Positions 1 through 10,761 of a stretch of DNA of 64,000 bases are shown piece by piece. The position numbers and the translations under genes were made by a program. The DNA comes from Alphaproteobacteria bacterium (GTDB taxonomy: Bacteria > Pseudomonadota > Alphaproteobacteria > Micavibrionales > Micavibrionaceae): assembly GCA_030427385.1 (NCBI GenBank), contig JAUHWR010000001.1, positions 1,426,001-1,490,000 on the forward strand, in the 5' to 3' direction. How positions within the stretch are numbered: the stretch's first letter is position 1; every line of letters begins with the position of its first letter. The notes under the pieces were generated by a model that was not told the origin of the DNA, ran no database searches, and saw only the letters and a program-made list of their open reading frames with translations.

Positions 1-606
1 GATATCCCTCTATCCGCCAGCACCTTTAGCGCCAGTATTGGTCAGACAGATACGGCACAACAATGGTTTGACACTCAAACAGGGGAATGGACAAATATCC
101 CTGCGCTTCCCTCTGCCTTAAGCGGAACAAATATCACCTCGGCCATTACACAATCAGCGCAGGCGCATAGCGGACACCCCGCCATGCAGACCATAGCAAT
201 TTCCATTAAAAATAATGCTGCAAATAAAGATAGTCGTAATTGGAGCTTGCAGCTTGATCCCCCTGAATTAGGCAAAGTCCGCGTTGAACTTAGTTTCAAT
301 AAAGATAAGCTAATGAAAGCGCATCTGGTGATGGAAAAACCGGAAACATATATGATGATGCAGCGCGATTCCCAGATGTTGGAACGTATGCTGCAAGATA
401 GCGGCCTTGATATTGACCAAGGAAACTTAAGCTTTGATTTGGCAGAAAGCGGTGATGATTTTTTTGAAGAAAATAAACAGAATGATAATGGCAGCAACGG
501 ATCATTACAAAATGCTGCTGATGATGAAATAGAAACAATTGAAACCACCATGACTTGGTTCGTTGACCCGAATAACGGCATTCAACGTTATAACTTGATG
601 GCTTAG
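1..606 (+). CDS. fliK: Flagellar hook-length control protein FliK, C-terminal part (5' end outside window)
   Basis: The reading frame is open from base 1 to the stop at 604-606, so this is the 3' end of a longer gene. The visible part carries the C-terminal FliK hook-length domain: the segment LQLDPPELGKVRVEL is the family's core, followed by a helix-rich stretch ending in LDIDQGNLSFDL and an acidic, Asn-rich tail. FliK measures the hook during assembly and makes the export apparatus switch from hook to filament substrates. The ATG at 184 lies inside the domain's lead-in and is unlikely to be the true start. The downstream neighbours are flgD and flgE, the usual partners of fliK in hook operons, 12 bases apart. 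Confidence 0.85.
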   Translation, partial: DIPLSASTFSASIGQTDTAQQWFDTQTGEWTNIPALPSALSGTNITSAITQSAQAHSGHPAMQTIAISIKNNAANKDSRNWSLQLDPPELGKVRVELSFNKDKLMKAHLVMEKPETYMMMQRDSQMLERMLQDSGLDIDQGNLSFDLAESGDDFFEENKQNDNGSNGSLQNAADDEIETIETTMTWFVDPNNGIQRYNLMA

Positions 607-618
607 GAGAGCAAAAAA

Positions 619-1332
619 ATGAGTAGTGATATTACCGTTACACAGGCCGCCGCCAATGCGCAACAAACGCAATCACAGCGTGCGCAATTAACCGAGGATT
701 TCGATGATTTCCTTAGCCTCTTAACGCTTCAACTGCAAAATCAAGATCCGTTATCACCAATGGATTCAACAGAGTTCACAAATCAGCTTGTGGCATTCGC
801 CGGCGTTGAACAACAAATTAATTCTAATGAAAAGTTAGATTCTCTCGTTAGCTTCGGATTAGCAAATGTAAATACACAGATTTTAAGTTATGTCGGCTTA
901 AAAGCAAATTATCAAAGTACAGAACTATATTATGATGGCGCGCGTCCGGTTGATATTTCTTATGTCGTTGACGGCACAGCGGTCGAAGCTGATATCCGCA
1001 TTATAAATGAAGATGGTGATGTCGTTAGAATTATAGAAGGCGAAGCCGGAGCAGGCAGAAAAGATTTCGTATGGGACGGATTAAAAGATAACGGGCAACC
1101 TGCAGACTCTGGAACATATCAGGTGCGAATTGACGCAACAGATCAAAATGGGAAACCTATCGATTCCCAAATTCTGGTCAGCGGTATTGTACGCGGCGTT
1201 GAATCACAAGATGGTGTCGCCCTCTTATTAATTGGGCAACGCGCTGTTCCGGTCAGTAATGTCATAAATGTATCACAACCAGAACCGATTGATGCCGCTA
1301 CAGAAACTCCTGAAGAAGAGGAGAGCGCATGA
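619..1332 (+). CDS. flgD: Flagellar hook-capping protein FlgD
   Basis: FlgD is the scaffold cap on the growing hook, needed for polymerisation of FlgE subunits. The 237-residue protein has the N-terminal FlgD signature, DFLSLLTLQLQNQDPLSPMD and then STEFTNQLVAFAGVEQQI, at about residues 30-70. A FlgD Ig-like/tudor region follows, including FVWDGLKDNGQPADSGTY around residues 150-170. The tail is acidic (ETPEEEESA). A purine-rich ribosome site (aggagagc) precedes the ATG. Its stop overlaps the start of the next gene by four bases (ATGA), pointing to translational coupling with flgE. Length is normal for the family. Confidence 0.93.
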   Translation: MSSDITVTQAAANAQQTQSQRAQLTEDFDDFLSLLTLQLQNQDPLSPMDSTEFTNQLVAFAGVEQQINSNEKLDSLVSFGLANVNTQILSYVGLKANYQSTELYYDGARPVDISYVVDGTAVEADIRIINEDGDVVRIIEGEAGAGRKDFVWDGLKDNGQPADSGTYQVRIDATDQNGKPIDSQILVSGIVRGVESQDGVALLLIGQRAVPVSNVINVSQPEPIDAATETPEEEESA

Positions 1333-3176
1333 GTTTATTCGAAGCCCTAGACACCAGCAGAGGGGGGATGACCGCACAGACGAAGTCTACGGCGATCACA
1401 TCAACCAATATTGCGAACCTTACGACCGTAGGTTATAAGCGATCTGAAGTCTCCTTTCATGATTTGGTGACAACGTCGCAATATAACCCAAGTTATGAGC
1501 CCGGCGGTGTGCGCGCCAACCGTATTTTACGCGCAGATCAACAAGGAACAGTCCAACAAACTGCCTCATCAACTGATGCATCTATTCTTGGGAACGGTTT
1601 TTTTGTGGTTGGTTTAGGATCTAATATTGAAGCAGACAGCGCCGTAGCGCCGACCAACATGTTTTTCACCAGAAACGGAACCTTTGGCGAAGCCGTCGTA
1701 AGAGATTTTTCCGCAGGAACGCAATCAACATATTTGGCAAATGCGGCCGGGCAATTCTTATATGGCTGGCAATTTGACCAAAACGGTGAACTACCAGTAG
1801 ATCGTGATTTCGGATCATTAACGGCTGTGAATGTTAGCCAATTTGATGAAATGGCTTTGCCGACAACTTTATTGAATATCTCAGTCAATCTGGATGCTAA
1901 TGCACAAGATATTGATCCACACGTCTCTAGTATCGCTAGCGGGCAACTTCCTGCAAATTCCGAAGATGTTAGCTTCAGTCGAAGCTTTACAGTTTATGAT
2001 CAAAACGGCGCGCCGCAGCAACTCTCCTTTGAATATCGTAAAATAGTCGGGCCAATGGCGCACTTCACCTCTAATAACGGTACGATACAAACGCCGCAAG
2101 ACGTGTTCATCCCGACAACTGGCAACAGCTCATATGACGGCATAAGTGTCGGCGATAGCTTCTCTGTGGATATTGGAGGTATATCTGAAACATATACATT
2201 TGTTGATGAGGCAACCGGCGATGATGTCGCCACCAATCAAATTGCAACAATGCAAGGCTTAATCGCAGCTCTAAACCAACATGGCGCTGATCCCCTAGCC
2301 GTTCCCGCAGTTGCTAGTGCGGCGCAGGCAGGGATCGAAAATGGACGCCTTCTGGTTCGCGCAACGGATCCAACCGTAACAATCACATTAGCAGAAGCCA
2401 GCGGCACGCCGATATCCGGTGCAAACACTTTAAATATTGTCAATGATCCGGACGCTCCCGGTGATTTAACCTATGAACCGGATGAAGATATTACCAACCC
2501 GACGATATATCCCGGGCAAGTCGACTTTCCGGCAATTGAAAACACAACCAATCCCGTACCGCAAAACTGGTGGGAATTAACGATTGTTAATCCTGCAAAT
2601 GGCAATGTGCTGCGGCAGGGACTATTAAATTTCAATGGAGACGGATCATTAAATGCAACACCTGATGCCGATGGAAATATTTTAATTGATTTATCGACAA
2701 ACCCAATTGATTTCGATGGAGATCCCGCAACCGCAGGCGATGCCATTACCGTAAATATGACCAATACCAGTCAATTTGCCGGAAATTTTGATGTCATCAA
2801 TTCCAGCCAGAACGGCGCAGGATTAGGAGATCGAGTCGGCGTGGAGATCACAAATGACGGACGCGTCATCGGGCTTTTCTCCAATGGATTAACCGCCAAT
2901 CTCTATCAGATTCCTTTGGCGAATTTTGCGAATGCCAATGGGTTAAATGATATCAGCGGGACAATATTTTCAATTACAGAAGCCTCTGGCGATCCAATGA
3001 TCGGACTTCCCGGGGAATTTGGTAACGGGCAAATCCGCGGATCTGCCATTGAAAACTCCAATGTTGATATCACAGACGAATTTGCGCATTTGATCGTGTC
3101 ACAACGCGGGTTTTCATTAAATTCTCAAATGATTCAAGCCATTGACGAAATGGCCGAAAGGTTAGGTCAACTATGA
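1329..3176 (+). CDS. flgE: Flagellar hook protein FlgE (copy 1)
   Basis: This is the structural subunit of the flagellar hook, exported by the flagellar type III system. The 615 residues begin with the rod/hook N-terminal domain (MSLFEALDTSRGGMTAQTKS, then STNIANLTTVGYKRSEVSF). They end with the matching C-terminal coiled-coil domain (SNVDITDEFAHLIVSQRGFS and the IQAIDEMAERLGQL end). The middle is a long, variable, Asp/Asn/Thr-rich surface region, which makes it longer than the about 400-residue enterobacterial form but normal for alphaproteobacteria. The start overlaps the flgD stop. A second, diverged hook gene follows 61 bases downstream. Confidence 0.92.
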   Translation: MSLFEALDTSRGGMTAQTKSTAITSTNIANLTTVGYKRSEVSFHDLVTTSQYNPSYEPGGVRANRILRADQQGTVQQTASSTDASILGNGFFVVGLGSNIEADSAVAPTNMFFTRNGTFGEAVVRDFSAGTQSTYLANAAGQFLYGWQFDQNGELPVDRDFGSLTAVNVSQFDEMALPTTLLNISVNLDANAQDIDPHVSSIASGQLPANSEDVSFSRSFTVYDQNGAPQQLSFEYRKIVGPMAHFTSNNGTIQTPQDVFIPTTGNSSYDGISVGDSFSVDIGGISETYTFVDEATGDDVATNQIATMQGLIAALNQHGADPLAVPAVASAAQAGIENGRLLVRATDPTVTITLAEASGTPISGANTLNIVNDPDAPGDLTYEPDEDITNPTIYPGQVDFPAIENTTNPVPQNWWELTIVNPANGNVLRQGLLNFNGDGSLNATPDADGNILIDLSTNPIDFDGDPATAGDAITVNMTNTSQFAGNFDVINSSQNGAGLGDRVGVEITNDGRVIGLFSNGLTANLYQIPLANFANANGLNDISGTIFSITEASGDPMIGLPGEFGNGQIRGSAIENSNVDITDEFAHLIVSQRGFSLNSQMIQAIDEMAERLGQL

Positions 3177-3237
3177 TTAGGTCACAGACTACAAACAATA
3201 TAACCATTCAACTTTTTAACAATCGGGAGGACTAACC

Positions 3238-4956
3238 ATGTCTTTATTTGGATCACTCTTTACAGGCGTATCGGCATTATCTGCCCAATCGCAAAACACC
3301 GCGATTATTTCGAATAATATCGCCAACGTTAATACGATCGGCTTTAAAAGATCAGAAGCAACTTTTGAATCTTTGGTCACAACCGAAAGCCGCTCATCAC
3401 GATATTCACCAGGCACAGTGGCTGTGAACCGCCTACAACGCGTTGATCAGCAAGGCCCCATTCAACAATCTATTTCCTCAACGGATGTTTCCGTATCGGG
3501 TAATGGCTTTTTTCCGGTTAAACGGAATGATCTTGATAGCTCGCTGGATGAATATCTCTATACTAGAAACGGTCAATTCAGCGAAGATGCTCAAGGCAAT
3601 CTTGTTAATTCCGCAGGCTTCTTCCTTTATGGCTGGCCTCTGGATTCTGAAGGTCTCCTTCCTGCCGCCCAAGGGGATTTAAGCTCGCTCGTCCCTGTTG
3701 ATGTTGCATTCTTGGGCGGCTTGACACGCCCAACCAACACTGTGGACTTGTCTATTAACCTTAATGCGGACGAAGCATCATCACCGCTAGTAAATGCGAC
3801 ATCGCTAATTGACCCCGCGACATCGCCTAACTTTACACGAAGCGTGCGCGTCTATGACTCTCTCGGCTCCGCGCAGGATATTAACCTCCAATTTTCAAAA
3901 ACATATGGACCACAGGCAACATCTGTTTCCACAGGTTTTGGCGTATCCGCGACAGATGAGCTTGTAGACGATGTCGGATTAACATTGGGTGAATCAATCG
4001 ATTTCACAGCCGGCGGGCAACCGGCCGCGACGTTTACAGTTACCGCAACCAGTACCGTTCAGGACTTTTTAAGCTTTATCAATACCTACGATACAGGCAC
4101 ACGCTCCGAAGCATTTTTAAATGAAACAGGGCAAATCGTTGTACAAGCTGTTGATTTTACCGCGCCGGATGATTTTACATTAACAGATAATGTCGGCGCG
4201 CCGCTTGCAACGTTGGGATTTGTATCTGGTGCTGTTATTACTGCGCCGGGACTCCCCGCAACTGGTAATGGTAATGTGGGCGATATCCCCCCCTACAGCA
4301 CCGGCACATTCCCGACACCTGATAACCTGCCTGGAACCACGACCTATAATTCACGTGGTTGGTGGCAGGTGAATATCGTTGCGCCGGATGGTACAAATCT
4401 GACGCAGGGACATATTAACTTTAACGGGAACGGTAATATTAACGCCATTCGTGACGTTGATAATGAAATTGACATTACTCTATCCAATATTGATTGGGGC
4501 AATGGCTCAGACCCTCAAGATATCGAGATTGATATTGAACGTTTCTCCCAGTTCTCCGGTGAATATAACGTGATTTTCTCGGATCAGAACGGTGCAGAGC
4601 TTGGGCTTCGTACCGGCGTAGAAATTGACCGTAACGGTTTCGTGATTGCCCGCTTCTCAAATGGTGCTTCAACAGAGCTATATAAAATCCCAATGATTAC
4701 CTTTGCCAATGCCAACGGTTTGCAAGAGATCTCAGGAACCGCCTATAGCGAGAATGAACTATCCGGCGAAGAAAACCTTCGGGAAGCAGGTCGCGGCGGC
4801 TCCGGTTTAATTGAAACGGCAACGCTCGAGGGATCAAACGTCGATCTGGCAGATGAGTTCGCAAGGCTGATTATCGGACAGCGCGCCTATTCTGCAGGAA
4901 CAAAGGTCATTAACACCGTCGACCAAATGACGGAAGAATTGTTGAGATTGAGATAA
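3238..4956 (+). CDS. flgE: Flagellar hook protein FlgE (copy 2, tandem paralogue)
   Basis: A 572-residue hook-family protein with the same architecture as the preceding gene. The N-terminal domain reads MSLFGSLFTGVSALSAQSQN then SNNIANVNTIGFKRSEATFE, and the C-terminal domain includes SNVDLADEFARLIIGQRAYS and ends NTVDQMTEELLRLR. The end domains resemble copy 1 closely while the central domains differ, as expected of an old tandem duplication. It has its own strong ribosome site (cgggaggac, 3225-3233). A rho-independent terminator follows. It could be a second hook subunit, a hook/rod transition protein, or a FlgE-like member such as FlgF/FlgG, although the length favours FlgE. Confidence 0.88.
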   Translation: MSLFGSLFTGVSALSAQSQNTAIISNNIANVNTIGFKRSEATFESLVTTESRSSRYSPGTVAVNRLQRVDQQGPIQQSISSTDVSVSGNGFFPVKRNDLDSSLDEYLYTRNGQFSEDAQGNLVNSAGFFLYGWPLDSEGLLPAAQGDLSSLVPVDVAFLGGLTRPTNTVDLSINLNADEASSPLVNATSLIDPATSPNFTRSVRVYDSLGSAQDINLQFSKTYGPQATSVSTGFGVSATDELVDDVGLTLGESIDFTAGGQPAATFTVTATSTVQDFLSFINTYDTGTRSEAFLNETGQIVVQAVDFTAPDDFTLTDNVGAPLATLGFVSGAVITAPGLPATGNGNVGDIPPYSTGTFPTPDNLPGTTTYNSRGWWQVNIVAPDGTNLTQGHINFNGNGNINAIRDVDNEIDITLSNIDWGNGSDPQDIEIDIERFSQFSGEYNVIFSDQNGAELGLRTGVEIDRNGFVIARFSNGASTELYKIPMITFANANGLQEISGTAYSENELSGEENLREAGRGGSGLIETATLEGSNVDLADEFARLIIGQRAYSAGTKVINTVDQMTEELLRLR

Positions 4957-4970
4957 TATACCCCCTAAAT

Positions 4971-5008
4971 AAAGCCCCTGATTAGTATTCAATCAGGGGC
5001 TTTGTTTT
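4971..5008 (+). terminator. Rho-independent terminator after the flagellar hook genes
   Basis: A 10-base-pair perfect stem (gcccctgatt 4974-4983 with 4991-5000), extended by flanking A/T pairs, has a 7-base loop and is followed by tttgtttt. It separates the hook operon from the ATP synthase operon. Confidence 0.9.
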
Positions 5009-5054
5009 ATCAAAATAGTTTTCCTATTTAATATCAAAAATCGTTATTTAAAGG

Positions 5055-5083
5055 TTGCAGAGTAAAGATTGCTATGCTAAATC
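5055..5083 (+). promoter_or_regulatory. Putative promoter of the atp operon
   Basis: TTGCAG (5055-5060), a 17-base spacer and TAAATC (5078-5083) lie 35 bases before the atpH start. The -35 matches the TTGCA element seen before several ribosomal operons in this window; the -10 is weak. This is inferred from sequence only. Confidence 0.5.
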
Positions 5084-5117
5084 GAACACAACTTTAAAAA
5101 CCAAGACAGGATCATAA

Positions 5118-5705
5118 GTGACGACCGTATCAGCCGCCCATTCTGCCTTTGCACAGCGCTATGCAAGCGCCTTTATTGATTCTATATCTAAAAAAGATTA
5201 TAAAGCTGCAAATGACGAAGTCGAAATGCTCTCCTCTACTATTGATGAAAGCAAGGATTTAACAGAGATTATTGAAAATCCATTATTCTCTAAGCAAGCT
5301 AAAATAGAGGTATTTCAAAGCCTTTCCAAAAAAGCAAAAATTACCAAAGAACTAACTAACTTTGTTTTGACAGTTATACAAAATAATCGCCTATCCGACT
5401 TGCCGGTTATTTTAAAAGCTATTTTGATGAAGCTCGACGCCCTTCAAGGGATCATCGAAGCACGTATTGAAACTGCTTACCCCTTGAATAAAACACAAAC
5501 AATCGATCTTGAAAAAGAAATCGGCAAGCTGACTGGTGGTAAAGCACGCATCTCTGTTCATGTAAAACCAGATCTGATTGGTGGATTGGTTGTCACCATC
5601 GGATCAAAACGCATCGATGGATCAATTAAGCGCCGTTTGGAGCTTTTAGAGCAAGATTTACGCGCAAGTGCAAATGAGAATTTAAAATCGGTAAAAACCG
5701 CCTAA
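5118..5705 (+). CDS. atpH: F1 ATP synthase delta subunit
   Basis: This is the delta (OSCP-like) subunit that joins the F1 catalytic head to the peripheral stalk. The 195 residues show the family pattern: an N-terminal helical domain (FAQRYASAFIDSISKKDYK) and a C-terminal segment with ARIETAYPLNKTQT and KPDLIGGLVVTIGSKRIDGS. It begins with GTG, with aagacagg about 7 bases upstream. It is the first gene of the F1 operon atpHAGDC. The F0 genes (atpB, E, F) are not in the window, which is the usual alphaproteobacterial arrangement. Confidence 0.94.
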   Translation: MTTVSAAHSAFAQRYASAFIDSISKKDYKAANDEVEMLSSTIDESKDLTEIIENPLFSKQAKIEVFQSLSKKAKITKELTNFVLTVIQNNRLSDLPVILKAILMKLDALQGIIEARIETAYPLNKTQTIDLEKEIGKLTGGKARISVHVKPDLIGGLVVTIGSKRIDGSIKRRLELLEQDLRASANENLKSVKTA

Positions 5706-5732
5706 ACGAATAGTAAGAAGGAAAAAAGAAAA

Positions 5733-7289
5733 ATGGATAAAATCAACGTTTCTGAAATATCAGACATCATTAAGAAACAAATCAAAGACTTCGATAAGAA
5801 AATGGACGTCTCTGAAATTGGTCAGGTTCTATATGTTGGTGATGGTATTGCGCAAATTTATGGCCTTGATGACGTTCAGGCGGGGGAGATGGTTGAATTT
5901 CCAAATGGCACAAAGGGCATGGCGCTAAACTTGGAAGACGATAATGTCGGTTGCGTTATTTTCGGCTCTGACCGTGACATCAGCGAAGGCGATATTGTTA
6001 AAAGAACAGGTAAAATCGTTGAGGTTCCTGTTGGTCGTGGCCTATTGGGGCGCGTGGTTGACCCACTTGGTAATCCGCTTGATGGAAAAGGCCCGATTGA
6101 ATTCACAGAAACACGCCGTATTGAAACAAAAGCGCCGGGCATTATTCCGCGTCAATCCGTTTCCGAGCCAATGCAAACAGGTATTAAATCTATTGATGCT
6201 CTCGTGCCGATTGGTCGTGGACAGCGTGAGTTGATCATGGGTGACCGTCAAACTGGTAAAACCGCGGTTGCGATCGATGCGATCATCAACCAGAAAGAAG
6301 CCAATAAATCCAAAAATGAAAAAGAACACTTATATTGTGTTTATGTTGCGATCGGTCAAAAACGCTCCACTGTGGCGCAGCTTGTAAAAGAACTGGAAGA
6401 AAACGGCGCAATGGAATATTCCATTGTTGTTGCCGCAACGGCCTCCGATTCTGCGCCGATGCAATTCCTTGCCCCCTATGCCGGTTGCACCATGGGTGAA
6501 TATTTCCGTGATAATGGGCTGCACGCCCTTGCGATTTATGATGATTTGTCAAAGCAAGCTGTTGCTTACCGTCAAATGTCACTTCTGCTTCGTCGCCCAC
6601 CAGGTCGCGAAGCGTATCCAGGGGATGTGTTCTACATTCACTCCCGCTTATTGGAACGCGCAGCGAAAATGTCAGATGAGCATGGCGGCGGATCTCTAAC
6701 GGCTCTGCCGATTGTTGAAACACAAGCAGGTGACTTATCTGCTTACATTCCAACCAACGTGATTTCAATTACAGATGGTCAGATCTTCCTTGAGACAGAT
6801 CTGTTCTTTAAAGGTATTCGTCCGGCGATTAACGTTGGTGCATCGGTTTCCCGTGTGGGTTCTGCCGCGCAAACGAAGGCGATGAAACAAGTCTCAGGCT
6901 CTATCAAGCTAGAATTGGCGCAATTCCGTGAGATGGAAGCTTTCTCTCAATTTGCATCCGATCTTGATGCCTCAACACAGAAACTTCTGGCACGCGGCGC
7001 GCGTTTGACACGCTTACTAACCCAGCCTCAATACCAACCACTCGCTGTTGAAGAGCAAGTAATGGTCATTTATGCAGGAACAAACGGATATCTGGATGGT
7101 ATTCCGGTAGATGCCGTCAGCGCTTATGAAGCTGCATTACGTGAAGATATGAAATCTGGCGCAAAAGACATCTTGAAAACTATTGCGAAAGAGAAAAAAT
7201 TAAGCGATGAGTTGAAAGAAAAAATGAACGCCTATTTGGAAACTTTCACAAACGGTTTTGCCGCAAGCGTTGAACAGAAAGCCGCTTAG
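5733..7289 (+). CDS. atpA: F1 ATP synthase alpha subunit
   Basis: This is the non-catalytic nucleotide-binding subunit of the F1 hexamer, on the cytoplasmic face of the inner membrane. At 518 residues it is close to the family norm. Clear marks are the P-loop GDRQTGKT (about residues 170-177), [15 protein letters not shown] just before it, and the alpha/beta signature region [14 protein letters not shown] (about 360). A ribosome site (agaaggaaaa) precedes the ATG. It lies 27 bases after atpH and 59 before atpG. Confidence 0.97.
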   Translation: MDKINVSEISDIIKKQIKDFDKKMDVSEIGQVLYVGDGIAQIYGLDDVQAGEMVEFPNGTKGMALNLEDDNVGCVIFGSDRDISEGDIVKRTGKIVEVPVGRGLLGRVVDPLGNPLDGKGPIEFTETRRIETKAPGIIPRQSVSEPMQTGIKSIDALVPIGRGQRELIMGDRQTGKTAVAIDAIINQKEANKSKNEKEHLYCVYVAIGQKRSTVAQLVKELEENGAMEYSIVVAATASDSAPMQFLAPYAGCTMGEYFRDNGLHALAIYDDLSKQAVAYRQMSLLLRRPPGREAYPGDVFYIHSRLLERAAKMSDEHGGGSLTALPIVETQAGDLSAYIPTNVISITDGQIFLETDLFFKGIRPAINVGASVSRVGSAAQTKAMKQVSGSIKLELAQFREMEAFSQFASDLDASTQKLLARGARLTRLLTQPQYQPLAVEEQVMVIYAGTNGYLDGIPVDAVSAYEAALREDMKSGAKDILKTIAKEKKLSDELKEKMNAYLETFTNGFAASVEQKAA

Positions 7290-7300
7290 GAATAAGAACG

Positions 7301-7316
7301 GCGTCGTTCGCGACGT
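7301..7316 (+). other. TTCG-loop hairpin in the atpA-atpG spacer
   Basis: The spacer mRNA can form GCGTCG-TTCG-CGACGT, a six-pair stem (one G-U) closed by the very stable UUCG tetraloop. No T-run follows, so it is not a terminator. It may mark an RNA processing or stability element between cistrons. Confidence 0.45.
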
Positions 7317-7348
7317 CTTTCGTATAAACGAATTAGAAGAAGTAAAAT

Positions 7349-8242
7349 ATGCCAAGCTTAAGAGATTATAGAGACCGCATTTCCTCCGTTAAATCCACTC
7401 GTAAAATTACAAGTGCGATGAAAATGGTGGCGGCTGCAAAATTGAAAAAGGCACAGGACGCCGCGGAACGTGCGCAGCCTTACTCCAATTCCATGGCAGA
7501 GATGATGGCGCGGGTTGCGGGCGGCGTGACTTTAACGCCCTCCTCCCCTAAGCTATTGATCGGCTCTGGTAATGATCAAAACCATCTTCTAATTGTCATG
7601 ACCTCTGACCGCGGTTTATGCGGCGGCTTTAATGGCAATCTGATCCGTTTTGCGAAAATCAAAACAAAACAGCTTTTGAAAGAAGGCAAAAATGTTCAAC
7701 TGATTACGATTGGACGCAAGGCGCGCGACATTTTAAAGCGTGACCATGCCGATCTGATTATTAAAAGCTTTACCGGCATTGGCGGCAAAGACAAAATTAA
7801 CTTTAATGACGTTAACGAAATTTCCGGTTATATGTTGGGACTTTTTGAAGAAGGTCAATTTGATGTTTGCCATTTGGTTTATAACGAATTCAAATCCGTC
7901 CTCTCCCAACCACCACAAATTCAGCAACTAATCCCCTTTAGCCTGCCTACTGTCAACAATGAAATAAAAAGTGAAGACGGCTTAAAATCACCTTATACAT
8001 TTGAGCCCGAAGAAGAAGCGCTTCTGGCGGAGCTTTTACCAAAAAATATTTCCATGCAAATCTTCCGCGCACTTTTGGATAGTGCGGCTGGTGAGCAAGC
8101 GGCACGCATGACCGCGATGGATAACGCAACGCGCAATGCAGGCGAGATGATTGATGATCTATCCCTACAATATAACCGCGCGCGCCAAGCTTATATTACA
8201 AAAGAATTAATCGAAATTATTTCCGGTGCGGAGGCCGTGTAA
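7349..8242 (+). CDS. atpG: F1 ATP synthase gamma subunit
   Basis: This is the central rotor shaft of F1. The 297 residues start with the family signature MPSLRDYRDRISSVKSTRKI and TSAMKMVAAAKLKKAQ. The Rossmann-like middle includes VMTSDRGLCGGFN. The C-terminal helix carries the conserved AARMTAMDNATRNAGEMI. It lies between atpA and atpD in the standard order. A 111-base gap before atpD holds only a purine-rich ribosome site and a 25-codon ORF with no recognisable features. Confidence 0.96.
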   Translation: MPSLRDYRDRISSVKSTRKITSAMKMVAAAKLKKAQDAAERAQPYSNSMAEMMARVAGGVTLTPSSPKLLIGSGNDQNHLLIVMTSDRGLCGGFNGNLIRFAKIKTKQLLKEGKNVQLITIGRKARDILKRDHADLIIKSFTGIGGKDKINFNDVNEISGYMLGLFEEGQFDVCHLVYNEFKSVLSQPPQIQQLIPFSLPTVNNEIKSEDGLKSPYTFEPEEEALLAELLPKNISMQIFRALLDSAAGEQAARMTAMDNATRNAGEMIDDLSLQYNRARQAYITKELIEIISGAEAV

Positions 8243-8338
8243 TGATTATTCATAGCGGTAATGAATATTTTAGCCGGTTTGATGAAAACGCGCTTACAAG
8301 AGATGTTAACGCAAAATAAATTAGAATTGGAAATTTAA

Positions 8339-9799
<1,461 letters not shown>

Positions 9800-9801
9800 G
9801 T

Positions 9802-10131
9802 ATGAAAAAACAAATTTACTTTGTTATATTTACATTTCTTTTAATGGGGTGTGGAGATGATCCTGGTGCTTTTAAAGCTGGATCTAAAGTTTTTGGTACC
9901 GATTTAGTAATGCTAGAAGATGTAAAAGATTTTTCTATACTTGAGGACTGTACTAAAATTTTAAAAGAAAAAACTGCGGAATACGGCATTAATGTTGATT
10001 TTGAACAATACAATAAGAAAGAAATGAGTATCGTCTCTGGAACAGATAAAAATGATGTTGAATATTTAAATAATTGTATGAAAAGTAAAAATAATAATTA
10101 CCTTTTACGAATAGCTAAAAAAGAGGCATGA
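9802..10131 (+). CDS. Small predicted lipoprotein inserted in the atp operon
   Basis: This is an unrecognised protein of 109 residues. It starts with a lipoprotein signal: a short basic start (MKKQ), a hydrophobic core (IYFVIFTFLL) and a lipobox-like LMGC with Cys at residue 17, followed by GDDPG. The mature part is charged and Lys/Asn-rich, with two further cysteines (in EDCTKIL and NNCMKS). The coding sequence is visibly more A+T-rich than atpD or atpC. The ATG comes two bases after the atpD stop, so translation is probably coupled. Its location implies co-transcription with ATP synthase, but no role can be assigned. The lipobox is not ideal (Met at -2). Confidence 0.7.
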   Translation: MKKQIYFVIFTFLLMGCGDDPGAFKAGSKVFGTDLVMLEDVKDFSILEDCTKILKEKTAEYGINVDFEQYNKKEMSIVSGTDKNDVEYLNNCMKSKNNNYLLRIAKKEA

Positions 10132-10141
10132 TGTTCAATAT

Positions 10142-10360
10142 ATGACCAATCACCGCGACATAGAAAAATCCTACCCAACTAGCCAATTTGTTGAAAAATT
10201 GCGCCGCTTGGCAGATTGCTTAGAAAATGGTGAAAATTTTGAAATTCAAGTCGCGGGGGAGCGTATTTATGTGCCGGATCACGCGATTTTTAATATTGAA
10301 CATGAACGCGAAGACGACGAAGAAGAACTGGAATTTCAATTAAAATGGAAAACAAAATGA
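10142..10360 (+). CDS. Amphi-Trp domain protein
   Basis: A 72-residue acidic protein matching the small amphi-Trp family by pattern: a helix with LRRLADCLENGENFEIQVAG, the strand segment ERIYVPDHAIFNIEHERE, and the terminal acidic-then-basic EEELEFQLKW, whose Trp gives the family its name. The family's biochemical role is not established to my knowledge. It sits between the inserted lipoprotein and atpC. Its TGA overlaps the preferred atpC start (ATGA), so it is probably translated together with epsilon. Confidence 0.75.
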   Translation: MTNHRDIEKSYPTSQFVEKLRRLADCLENGENFEIQVAGERIYVPDHAIFNIEHEREDDEEELEFQLKWKTK

Positions 10361-10761
10361 GTAACAAAACATTTCAATTCGAACTCGTCTCCCCTGCGGA
10401 AAAGCTGATTTCAGAACCTGCGCGATACGTTTCTGTACCGGGATCTGAAGGCGAATTTGGCGTTCTTCCTGGTCACTCTTCTCTAATGTCTTCTTTAAAG
10501 CCGGGCGTTGTCACCTTTAAAAATGCTGATAATGGCCACGAAGATATCTTTGTTGCGGGTGGCTTTGCCGATGTGACCGCGGATAATGTCACTATTCTGG
10601 CAGAGGAAGCGATTTCCGTTGCGGCGCTGGACAAAGCCGATCTGGAAAAAGAACTGTCCCAATTGCAAAGCGACTTAAAGCTTGCTGAAGGCACAGCCGA
10701 TAAAAAACGCTTCGATCTAAAAATCGAAGTCGTAAAAGCAAAACTTCACGCCGCCGCATAA
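10357..10761 (+). CDS. atpC: F1 ATP synthase epsilon subunit
   Basis: The epsilon subunit binds gamma and restrains ATP hydrolysis. It is 134 residues from the preferred start. The beta-sandwich domain reads FELVSPAEKLISEPARYVSV and PGSEGEFGVLPGHSSLMSSL, and a C-terminal helical hairpin is rich in Lys, Glu and Leu. I chose the ATG at 10357, which overlaps the previous stop and gives a start typical of the family (MSNKTFQFELVSP). An in-frame ATG at 10345 would add four residues (MENK) and is possible. Confidence 0.93.
   Translation: MSNKTFQFELVSPAEKLISEPARYVSVPGSEGEFGVLPGHSSLMSSLKPGVVTFKNADNGHEDIFVAGGFADVTADNVTILAEEAISVAALDKADLEKELSQLQSDLKLAEGTADKKRFDLKIEVVKAKLHAAA

Noticed and set aside
6286-6768. 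Open frame of 160 codons on the minus strand inside atpA
   Set aside because: It is antisense to a highly conserved gene, with His/Arg-rich nonsense composition and no ribosome site.
8242-8319. 25-codon ORF between atpG and atpD starting at the overlapping TAATG
   Set aside because: No ribosome site of its own, no recognisable features and no length to judge; probably spacer sequence.
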